Below, piece by piece: positions 1-6,698 of a stretch of 9,646 nucleotides of DNA. The DNA is taken from contig JAUNCV010000074.1 in NCBI GenBank assembly GCA_030526445.1, positions 1 to 9,646 of the forward strand. Direction: 5' to 3'. Under the pieces are notes generated by a model, which did no database searches, was not told the DNA's origin, and saw nothing but the letters and a program-made list of their open reading frames with translations. Made by a program: the position numbers and the translations under genes. Origin of the DNA: Bacteroidales bacterium (GTDB taxonomy: Bacteria > Bacteroidota > Bacteroidia > Bacteroidales > UBA3663). Positions within the stretch are counted from its first letter, which is position 1, and every line of letters begins with the position of its first letter.

Positions 1-1099
1 TAGGATTGCCTATCGAATGCCAGCCCCATGGTAGGCCAAGACTGCTGTAGCTTTCGGCAGGTACATTGCGCTTCACAAAGTTGAATTCCTCGCGCACAGG
101 CTCCTCTGCCATAGGCACTTGTGGTAGGGTTGGGCAGTCCATATCGATGCTTAGGGTGCCGTTGCCATTCACCACAGGCCAGGCATTTTTGTCCCAGCGC
201 ACAGGGGCGAGCATGGTCTCTCGACCCATCACATGCAGCAGGTAGCCGCTGGTGCGATAGCCGAGGCAGATCATCCACCACGACGAGTCGGGCGCCTGTA
301 CCAGGTCGGCATGACCGAGGCCTTGGATGGGGCTGTCCTGCATTTCCATCGAGAAATGCGAGAGGATAGGATTGGCTCTGTTCGGTTCATAAGGGCCAAA
401 GAGTGAGCGGCTGCGGAGGATGTTGACTTGATGTCCATGTTCTGTGCCTCCTTCGGCCAGCATCATGTAGTACCAGCCATCCTTCTTATAGATGTGCGGA
501 CCCTCGGGATAACGTCCGCCCAGACCTGTGCCCAGGTGGTGGATTTCACCAATCTGCTTGCCGGTTTCCACGTCGATCTCGCAAATCTTGATGTCGCCCT
601 GCTTCCAGAGGAAATAGCATTTGTCGCCCTCGAAGTAGAGCGTTGGGTCGCAGCTGCCGATGGCAAAGTCGATCATCACAGGATCCGACCATTCGCCCTT
701 AGGGTCGTCGGTCCATACATAGAAGTGGCGACGCGAAGGGAATAGTGTTGTGACCATGTAGAGGCGGCCGTTGTGCTCGCGGATGGTGGTGGCGTAGATG
801 CCGGCATTGGTCCATCCGAGCTCGGGGTTATCTTGCTTGAGCAGGCCCGAGAGGTCGAGCTGCGAAGGACGTGTCAGGCAGTTGCCCACCTGTTCCCAAT
901 GGATCAGGTCCTTGCTATGGAACACAGGCACGCCCGGAAAGTACTGAAACGTACTGTTGACCAGATAGAAATCGTCGCCCATGCGGCACACACTTGGGTC
1001 GGCGTGGAAGCCTGGCAATACCGGATTCTTATATCCCTGTGCCCAGGCCGATACCGTGAGCAAAAGGGCTGTAGCTATGGTGGTTACAAACTTTTTCAT
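1..1099 (-). CDS. Secreted GH43 glycosidase (beta-xylosidase / alpha-L-arabinofuranosidase type), C-terminus cut by window edge
   Basis: Translating the minus strand gives 366 codons open to the window edge. Residues 1-20 are a Sec signal peptide (MKK, hydrophobic core, likely cleavage AWA|QG). The rest matches the five-bladed propeller of GH43. The motif PGFHADPSV carries the likely catalytic base D34, SCDPTLYF the likely pKa-modulating D151, and YPEGPHIYKKDGWYYMM the likely general acid E199; GLGHADLV (H263) is another family signature. From about residue 338 (EFNFV) a C-terminal beta-sandwich appears to begin, as in two-domain GH43 enzymes, so perhaps 150-200 residues are missing. An in-frame TAG directly before the ATG fixes the start. 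The protein should act in the periplasm or outside the cell on xylo-oligosaccharides or arabinose-substituted xylan; the exact sugar cannot be read from sequence. It lies 68 nt downstream of GH115 on the same strand, which supports a joint role in xylan breakdown. Subfamily not assigned. Confidence 0.93.
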   Translation of the reverse strand, partial: MKKFVTTIATALLLTVSAWAQGYKNPVLPGFHADPSVCRMGDDFYLVNSTFQYFPGVPVFHSKDLIHWEQVGNCLTRPSQLDLSGLLKQDNPELGWTNAGIYATTIREHNGRLYMVTTLFPSRRHFYVWTDDPKGEWSDPVMIDFAIGSCDPTLYFEGDKCYFLWKQGDIKICEIDVETGKQIGEIHHLGTGLGGRYPEGPHIYKKDGWYYMMLAEGGTEHGHQVNILRSRSLFGPYEPNRANPILSHFSMEMQDSPIQGLGHADLVQAPDSSWWMICLGYRTSGYLLHVMGRETMLAPVRWDKNAWPVVNGNGTLSIDMDCPTLPQVPMAEEPVREEFNFVKRNVPAESYSSLGLPWGWHSIGNP

Positions 1100-1130
1100 C
1101 TATACATTAGTATTTTGGTGCATTTCACTG

Positions 1131-1166
1131 CTCCCTCCCCATTATGGGAAAAGGTTGGGGAGAGGG
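1131..1166. repeat. GC-rich REP-like palindrome between GH115 and GH43
   Basis: This C-rich then G-rich stretch fills much of the 68-nt gap. CTCCCC at 1135-1140 pairs with GGGGAG at 1157-1162, and beyond a bulged A the pairing continues for about three more pairs (one G-T). A second inverted repeat, CCCAT/ATGGG around a single T (1138-1148), competes for the same bases. There is no T-run after it in the direction of transcription (minus strand), so it is a poor intrinsic terminator. It resembles dispersed intergenic REP-type palindromes and could stabilise the upstream mRNA end or attenuate read-through; that role is inferred, and copy number cannot be judged from one window. Confidence 0.5.
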
Positions 1167-1167
1167 T

Positions 1168-3642
1168 CTAATTTCCGAAATAGCTGTAGTGGTTGTTGTC
1201 AGGGTTCACCACAATCTGCTCTACTACAATCTCCGGGTCAATCATCACCACGCGAAGGGTGTGCTTGCCAGGTTGAGCCGAGGTCTTTACTTCAAGCCAG
1301 CGGAGGTTGTCGAACACCTCGTCACGACGGGGGAGTTTTCGGCCATTGTACCAACCAGAAAGGAGCAGATTATTGTGTGGAGGCAAGGCTTTGTGCACTT
1401 TGGACGAAGCCAAGTTCTGCGGGGTGTATTCTCTGAACTCGTCATGAAAACCCTGTCGCGCATCAATAATCTGCACTGGCCCATTGTCAATCTGTACGCC
1501 AAGGCGCATGCCTCGGGCCGGATGCACATCCTGCACAGGCAGAATACCGATGGCCAAGGTTGAGTGCTCCATGTTGATTTCGTACTCCAAGGCAGCTCCG
1601 TGTCCGGTTGTGTCCGAAGCAGCCAACACATTGCTCGAGCCCATACAGCCCTTGCTGCGACCGAGTCCGGGCAGGAAAATCCAGCCGGCCTCCTTGCCCT
1701 CTACCTTATTATTATATTGGTGGGCAGGAATGCTGTATTCGCTCGATGGACCAGGGTTGAGGTTATGCTTCACCTCGAAACCGAGAGTCAGTGGGTTGCG
1801 GTTCTGCTCGGGGATAGACCACATGGTATAGCCGATGTGATTGTCGAGCATCATGCCGCGCCACTTGCCATCGGCCAGTACATTATTATAATAGTCCGTC
1901 AGGCGGCGGTCCTTCTCCATCAGGGCTTCGATGGCCAAAGAGTCGCCCAATGTAGCATAATTGTATATATGAGCTATGCCAGCGCTACCTACCGTTGGGT
2001 AATAGACCAGCTGGTAGAATGCATCCTGAGCCTCTTTGGGCAGCTTGGCCTGCAGATTTTCGCAACGGGTCACGAGGTGCTGCCACATGCCGTTCAGACG
2101 CAACATCTCTTCGTGGTTGAAGATGCCTGGGTATTGCACCTCTGGCTTGCGCCACAGGTTGTATTTGCCCTGCAGGTGCATGATGTCGGCAACCTCCTGG
2201 GCATATTCCTGGCCAAAGATACTTGCCGCAAACCCCTCCAGGTATTTCTGTTCATCGCCTGGCTGAATGGCATCGGGATTCCAGGCATAGTTCATAATGA
2301 AGTCAATAGGCATCTCCTTAGGCTTGAGGTCGCCCACATTGATGATCCAGATGCGGTCGATGCCGCTTTGGTAGGCCAGATTGAGCTGCTCACGCAGTTT
2401 GGGTACCGTGGTGGTGTTTACCCAGCGGTCGTTCCATGGACCGCCGTTCATGTCGATGTGGTAGTACATGCCCATACCGCCCTTGCGACCCTTCTCGCGT
2501 TCGCCACCCATGCGGCGAATGTAGCCCCAGTTATTGTCGCAAAAGAGCAGAGTAACATCGTCGGGCACAGTCATGCCGGCATCGTAATATCGCTGTACCT
2601 CGGTAAAGATAGCCCAGAGTTGTGGAACCTCCTGTGGCTTTTTGCCCATTACCTTCTGTATAATTTCGCGTTGTTTGGCTATTACCTTGTTGAGCGTCTT
2701 GATGTTATCGGCATCGTTGCCCGAACCCATCGCCACATCTCCATCGCCACGCATGCCTATGGTCACAATGTTCTCGTAGTTCTTGGCCTTCTCGATGCCT
2801 TCAGTAAAGAACTTTTCTATCCGATCGGGGTTCTTGGCATAGTCCCACGGACCCACTTCGTCCCTGCGGCGGGTATATTCCTTGTGGGCTCGCATCATAG
2901 GTTCGTGGTGGCTGGTGCCCATCACAATGCCCATAGCATCGGCCAGACGCGGACTATCAGTATCGTCTTCATTAAAGGCAGAGTCCCACATGGCAGGCCA
3001 GAAGTAGTTGGCCTTGAGGCGCAACAGGAGCTCGAAGATGCGACTATAGGCCTTCGAGTTGATGCCGCCAAACTGGTTGTTGCACCAGGTGCCAAACGAA
3101 GGCCACTCGTCGTTGATAAAGATACCGCGATACTTCACCTTGGGTTCGCCATCGGTATAAGTGCCGCCATTCACAAAGAGTCGCTCGTGCTGCTGAATTG
3201 GGGCATCGGCCATCCAATACCAGGGCGAAACACCCATCTGGCGCGAGAGTTCGTAGATGCCATAAATGGTGCCTCGCTTATCGGAACCGAGGATGACCAG
3301 CTGATTGCCATCGTTGAAGATGAGATACTGTTCCCATTTGCCCTTCAGAAGCTTACACTCTTTTTTATACTTCTTAGCCAAGGCGCTCTTACCCACCGTG
3401 GCCACCACGATAGGGGCGCGGCTGCTGCCTGTCACAGCCTGCAGATCTTGGCGCAGGTTCTCGACAGCCATGCGCACGCCCTCCCAATCGGATGGGTCGA
3501 AAGCGATGGTGTCGCTCGAATGGGTCAACTCAATGGCAGTTTTGGCACTACGACCGAAGGTCACAAACTGTTCGGTAGCCCAGGTCTGGGTCGAAACCGA
3601 AACAGCAAGCGCCAAAAGCAAGTTTCTATATATCTTCTTCAT
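1168..3642 (-). CDS. GH115 xylan alpha-1,2-glucuronidase, secreted
   Basis: This 824-residue protein matches the GH115 family, which removes 4-O-methyl-D-glucuronic acid from internal and terminal xylose of glucuronoxylan. Residues 1-22 form a signal peptide (likely cleavage TWA|TE). The N-terminal domain runs to about 165. The catalytic barrel follows, with the block KYRGIFINDEWPSFGTW (170-186), FWPAMWDSAFN (214-224), MGTSHHEPMM (241-250), MRGDGD (297-302), TEVQRYY (347-353), CDNNWGYIRRM (368-378), YYHIDMNGGPW (393-403) and NVGDLKPKEMP (435-445). Acidic residues and the arginine in these blocks are catalytic candidates. The C-terminal beta-sandwich ends in IDPEIVVEQIVV, a typical GH115 ending. 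Length is normal for the family. Two in-frame TAA codons lie upstream of the ATG and the next methionine is residue 58, so the start is secure. The gene begins 25 nt after polA with no promoter seen, and precedes GH43. Activity on xylan is family-based; the specific substrate is inferred. Confidence 0.95.
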   Translation of the reverse strand: MKKIYRNLLLALAVSVSTQTWATEQFVTFGRSAKTAIELTHSSDTIAFDPSDWEGVRMAVENLRQDLQAVTGSSRAPIVVATVGKSALAKKYKKECKLLKGKWEQYLIFNDGNQLVILGSDKRGTIYGIYELSRQMGVSPWYWMADAPIQQHERLFVNGGTYTDGEPKVKYRGIFINDEWPSFGTWCNNQFGGINSKAYSRIFELLLRLKANYFWPAMWDSAFNEDDTDSPRLADAMGIVMGTSHHEPMMRAHKEYTRRRDEVGPWDYAKNPDRIEKFFTEGIEKAKNYENIVTIGMRGDGDVAMGSGNDADNIKTLNKVIAKQREIIQKVMGKKPQEVPQLWAIFTEVQRYYDAGMTVPDDVTLLFCDNNWGYIRRMGGEREKGRKGGMGMYYHIDMNGGPWNDRWVNTTTVPKLREQLNLAYQSGIDRIWIINVGDLKPKEMPIDFIMNYAWNPDAIQPGDEQKYLEGFAASIFGQEYAQEVADIMHLQGKYNLWRKPEVQYPGIFNHEEMLRLNGMWQHLVTRCENLQAKLPKEAQDAFYQLVYYPTVGSAGIAHIYNYATLGDSLAIEALMEKDRRLTDYYNNVLADGKWRGMMLDNHIGYTMWSIPEQNRNPLTLGFEVKHNLNPGPSSEYSIPAHQYNNKVEGKEAGWIFLPGLGRSKGCMGSSNVLAASDTTGHGAALEYEINMEHSTLAIGILPVQDVHPARGMRLGVQIDNGPVQIIDARQGFHDEFREYTPQNLASSKVHKALPPHNNLLLSGWYNGRKLPRRDEVFDNLRWLEVKTSAQPGKHTLRVVMIDPEIVVEQIVVNPDNNHYSYFGN

Positions 3643-3667
3643 AATCAGCGAATATTATTATTTTCAA

Positions 3668-6544
3668 TTAATGTGCTGCCAGCCAGTTAGCTCCGCTGCC
3701 GCAGTCGGCAATAAGTGGCACAGAGAGCTGGCAGGCAGCAGCCATCTCTTCGAGCACAAGTGCCTGGAGCTTGTCGAGCTGAGCAGCAGGACACGAGAAG
3801 TTCAATTCGTCGTGCACCTGAATGAGCAGTTTGGCGCCCAGGCTCTCTTGCTTCAAACGCTTCGAGATTCGTACCATAGCTATCTTGATAATGTCGGCTG
3901 CTGTGCCCTGAATGGGGGCATTGATGGCATTGCGTTCTGCATAGCCGCGCACAGTAGCATTGGCCGAATGGATATCGGGCAACATGCGCTTTCGGCCAAA
4001 TAGGGTCTCCACGTAACCCTTCTCGCGAGCCACTTCGATGCTCTTCTCCATGTATTCCTTAATCTTTGGATAGGTGGCAAAGTAACCATCGATGAGTTCT
4101 TTGGCTTCGGCGCGTGGGATGTTGAGGCGGCTGGCCAGTCCGAAGGTGCTGATACCGTAGATGATACCGAAGTTGGCAGTCTTGGCCTTGGTTCGCTGCA
4201 GCTTGCTTACCTCGTTCACAGCCAGATGGTATATTTTGGCAGCCGTTGCGGCATGGATATCTTCGCCCTCAAGGAAGGCCTCGACCATATTGGGGTCCTG
4301 GCTGAGGTGTGCCATGAGGCGGAGTTCAATCTGGCTATAGTCGGCGCTGAAGAAGACCTCGCCCTCGTCAGGGATAAAGGCCTTGCGCAGTTCGCGGCCC
4401 ATAGCATCGCGGATAGGGATATTCTGCAGGTTAGGGTTGCTCGAAGAGAGGCGGCCTGTAGAGGTCACCGTCTGGTTGAACTGGGCATGAATACGTCCTG
4501 TGCGAGGGTTGACCTCCTGTGGCAAGGCCTCGATGTAGGTGCTGAGCAACTTCTTGATACCACGATATGAGAGGATATCTTCGATGAGCTGCACATGCTT
4601 TTCCTCTGTTACCTTGCTCTTGAGCTGCTGCAGGATCTCCTCGGCCGTGCTGCGCGACTTGCTCTTGGGGTCCAGTTTCAGTTCGTCGTAGAGCACTACA
4701 GCTACGGCTTTGGGCGAGAGAGGGTTGAATGGGTGACCTGCGGCTTCGGCCAAAGCATTGTCCAGGCGTTTCAGCTCGTCCTGCAGAATACTCTCCGACT
4801 CCTTGAGAGCCTGTACATCCAGACGCACTCCGGTCAGTTCCATGTCGGCGAGTACGGTCACGAGCGGCATCTCAATCTCCTCGAACAGCTTGGTAAGCCC
4901 CTGCTCCTGGAGCATAGGAGCAAAGAGCTGAGCCAGCTGGAAGGTCACATCACTATCCTCGCAGCAGTATTCAGCCACCTTCTCGATAGCAGCATCGCGC
5001 ATGGTGAGAGGTTCCTGTTCAGCCTCTTGAGCCTCTTCTTCTGCAGCATCGAACATGGCAAAAAGATCGGCCGGAGCCTCCTCTGTTTTCTTTTTCTTGC
5101 CAGTCTCAATAACTGCCGACGTAGGTATTGGCTTATACTTTAAATAAATCTCGGCCAGATAATCCATGTTATGAGGCTGTTCGGGTTCGAGGAGGTAGTG
5201 TGCTACCATGGTGTCGAACATAGGCTCGGCCACCTCAACTCCATAACACTTCAGAACCGAATAATCGTACTTGGCATTCTGGGCAATCTTGAGCGCAGCA
5301 GCACTTTCGAAAAGGGGACGAAGTTCAGACACAATTGCCTCGGCCTCCTTACGATTGGCCGGTACAGGAATATACCAAGCCTTGTGGCCAGCCACTGCGA
5401 ACGAAATACCCACCAACTCGGCATCAATGACACTGAGCGAAGTGGTTTCGGTGTCAAAAGCCCATTGGGTCTCGGCCTTTAATTCGGCCATCATCTTCTT
5501 TCGTTTGGCAGGGGTATCGGCAATGGAATAGGAGGTCCTGACAGCAGTGATATCTGAAAGAGAAACCGGAGTTTCGGGCATCGAGTTAGTATCGAGTTGA
5601 TATCGAGTTTCCTTCGAGATGCTTTCGGGATGCTTCGGGGCCTTCTTCAACTGGTCGCGCATGGAACGGAATTCGAGCTCGTCGAAAATCTGATAAAGAC
5701 GATCATTATCAGGTTCGCACACCTTGAGCGCCTCTGCATCGAGCACCACACCTGGCACTTCGCGGCAGATGGTTGCGAGGTATTTCGAGTCACGAATCTG
5801 CTTGGCATTATCAAGCACTTTGGCAAACATTGCCTTCTTAAGATTAGGCAACTCTTTTTTGCCGGCAGCAGCAGCCTCTTCTACCTGACGGAGCATTTCT
5901 TCGCACGAACCGAAGTCGGTGATGAGTTTCTGAGCTGTCTTAGGACCTACGCCTGGACAACCCGGAATATTATCGGCCGTATCACCTTGAAGACCGAGCA
6001 TATCGATGACCTGAGCCGTGCAGCTCAGGCCATATTTTGCAAGCACAGCCTCGACATCGAGCATCTCATAACCGGGGCCAAAACTCTTGGGCTTGAAGAT
6101 GCGACTATGTTCGGTCACAAGTTGGGCATAGTCCTTGTCGGGAGTCATCATGAAGGTCTCATACTCGCCGCTCTCATCGGCCAAACGAGCCAAAGTGCCC
6201 ACAACATCATCAGCTTCATAGTTTTCAATCTCAATGACTGGAATACGATAGGCATCGATAATCTGCTTGATGTAGGGCACAGCCAAGGTGATATCCTCGG
6301 GCTGTGCATCGCGCTGAGCCTTGTAGGTTGGGAACTCCTTGTGGCGGAAGGTACCGCCCTGGGGATCGAAGCAGACAGCTATGCAGTCTGGGTGTTCGCC
6401 ATAGAGCACATCCTGCAGGGTTTTGGTGAAACCATAGATGGCTCCAGTGTTCATGCCCTTGCTATTGATCAAGGGCTTGGAGATAAAACCGTAGTAGGCA
6501 CGATAGATGAGTGCGTAGGCATCGAGAAGAAAAAGACGCTTCAT
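3668..6544 (-). CDS. polA: DNA polymerase I with intact 5' nuclease and proofreading domains
   Basis: This 958-residue protein fills RNA-primer gaps on the lagging strand and performs repair synthesis. The 5' nuclease (about 1-300) shows LLDAYALIYRAYY, YEADDVVGT (D112, D113), TPDKDYAQLV and the helix-hairpin-helix region GDTADNIPGCPGVGPKTA. The 3'-5' exonuclease is complete: DTETT (D364, E366), NAKYDYSVL (D427) and YCCED (Y526, D530), so proofreading is expected. The polymerase domain carries motif A FSADYSQIELR (D735), motif B from R784 through K788 and F792 to Y796, and motif C QVHDELNF (D912, E913). It is slightly longer than the E. coli enzyme (928 aa), partly because of a charged insertion at about 481-513. 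The ATG fits the conserved N-terminus, and a TACCTTTGC promoter box lies just upstream. GH115 follows 25 nt after its stop. F792 sits at the position that in this family governs discrimination against dideoxynucleotides. Confidence 0.98.
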   Translation of the reverse strand: MKRLFLLDAYALIYRAYYGFISKPLINSKGMNTGAIYGFTKTLQDVLYGEHPDCIAVCFDPQGGTFRHKEFPTYKAQRDAQPEDITLAVPYIKQIIDAYRIPVIEIENYEADDVVGTLARLADESGEYETFMMTPDKDYAQLVTEHSRIFKPKSFGPGYEMLDVEAVLAKYGLSCTAQVIDMLGLQGDTADNIPGCPGVGPKTAQKLITDFGSCEEMLRQVEEAAAAGKKELPNLKKAMFAKVLDNAKQIRDSKYLATICREVPGVVLDAEALKVCEPDNDRLYQIFDELEFRSMRDQLKKAPKHPESISKETRYQLDTNSMPETPVSLSDITAVRTSYSIADTPAKRKKMMAELKAETQWAFDTETTSLSVIDAELVGISFAVAGHKAWYIPVPANRKEAEAIVSELRPLFESAAALKIAQNAKYDYSVLKCYGVEVAEPMFDTMVAHYLLEPEQPHNMDYLAEIYLKYKPIPTSAVIETGKKKKTEEAPADLFAMFDAAEEEAQEAEQEPLTMRDAAIEKVAEYCCEDSDVTFQLAQLFAPMLQEQGLTKLFEEIEMPLVTVLADMELTGVRLDVQALKESESILQDELKRLDNALAEAAGHPFNPLSPKAVAVVLYDELKLDPKSKSRSTAEEILQQLKSKVTEEKHVQLIEDILSYRGIKKLLSTYIEALPQEVNPRTGRIHAQFNQTVTSTGRLSSSNPNLQNIPIRDAMGRELRKAFIPDEGEVFFSADYSQIELRLMAHLSQDPNMVEAFLEGEDIHAATAAKIYHLAVNEVSKLQRTKAKTANFGIIYGISTFGLASRLNIPRAEAKELIDGYFATYPKIKEYMEKSIEVAREKGYVETLFGRKRMLPDIHSANATVRGYAERNAINAPIQGTAADIIKIAMVRISKRLKQESLGAKLLIQVHDELNFSCPAAQLDKLQALVLEEMAAACQLSVPLIADCGSGANWLAAH
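5576..5609 (-). repeat. Three-copy 11-bp tandem repeat inside polA
   Basis: The octamer AACTCGAT (minus strand) occurs three times with an exact 11-nt period, at plus positions 5602-5609, 5591-5598 and 5580-5587. Because 11 is not a multiple of three, each copy is read in a different frame, giving the residues T-R-Y-Q-L-D-T-N-S-M (about 314-322). It lies in the linker between the 5' nuclease and 3'-5' exonuclease domains, where sequence is tolerant. The three units together span 33 nt and keep the gene in frame. The third unit matches only in its first part. Confidence 0.75.
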
Positions 6545-6563
6545 AATTGAGTATAAATTTTGC

Positions 6564-6596
6564 GCAAAGGTAGTAAAAAAACTCTTTCTTATGAAA
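6564..6596 (-). promoter_or_regulatory. polA promoter (Bacteroidota type)
   Basis: On the minus strand TACCTTTGC (6564-6572) matches the Bacteroidota -7 consensus TAnnTTTG perfectly. Twenty nucleotides further upstream is TTTC (6593-6596), one base off the -33 TTTG element. The predicted mRNA start falls about 12 nt before the polA ATG, giving a short leader with no Shine-Dalgarno site. Confidence 0.65.
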
Positions 6597-6646
6597 TTTT
6601 TGCAACTTTTTGGTTCAAAAAATAGAGTAAAATGAGAATTTATTGC

Positions 6647-6655
6647 TATCTTTGC
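6647..6655 (+). promoter_or_regulatory. Pectate lyase promoter, -7 box
   Basis: TATCTTTGC is a perfect match to the TAnnTTTG -7 element and lies 43 nt before the pectate lyase ATG. No TTTG is found at the expected -33 distance (the bases there are A/G rich), so the promoter may be weak alone or depend on an activator, which would suit an inducible degradative enzyme. It is divergent from the polA promoter, with 74 bp between the two -7 boxes. Confidence 0.55.
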
Positions 6656-6658
6656 CTC

Positions 6659-6681
6659 GATTATAGCTTATACAAATAATC
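6659..6681 (+). promoter_or_regulatory. Stem-loop at predicted 5' end of pectate lyase mRNA
   Basis: GATTAT (6659-6664) and ATAATC (6676-6681) are perfect inverted copies around an 11-nt loop. The structure sits at the position where transcription should begin after the -7 box, so it would form the 5' terminus of the mRNA. It is A/T rich and of modest stability; a role in mRNA protection or as an operator is inferred only. Confidence 0.35.
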
Positions 6682-6698
6682 TTGAAACCCTACTTGCA

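Noticed and set aside
121..1171. Several plus-strand open frames at the left edge
   Set aside because: The minus strand here encodes a continuous GH43 protein with catalytic motifs; the plus-strand frames are its shadows.
1564..3690. A 708-codon open frame on the plus strand opposite GH115
   Set aside because: It mirrors the GH115 gene exactly, shows no recognisable domain, and arises because the GH115 codon choice rarely creates stops on the other strand.
5597..6550. A 317-codon open frame on the plus strand opposite the polA start
   Set aside because: It is the complement of conserved 5' nuclease sequence, has no promoter or family match, and would overlap the polA start and promoter.
6598..6613. 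Repeated TTTTTG words upstream of the pectate lyase, with a similar word upstream of gdhA
   Set aside because: The spacing to the two promoters differs (about 34 versus 94 nt) and the words are low-complexity, so chance in A/T-rich DNA explains them.
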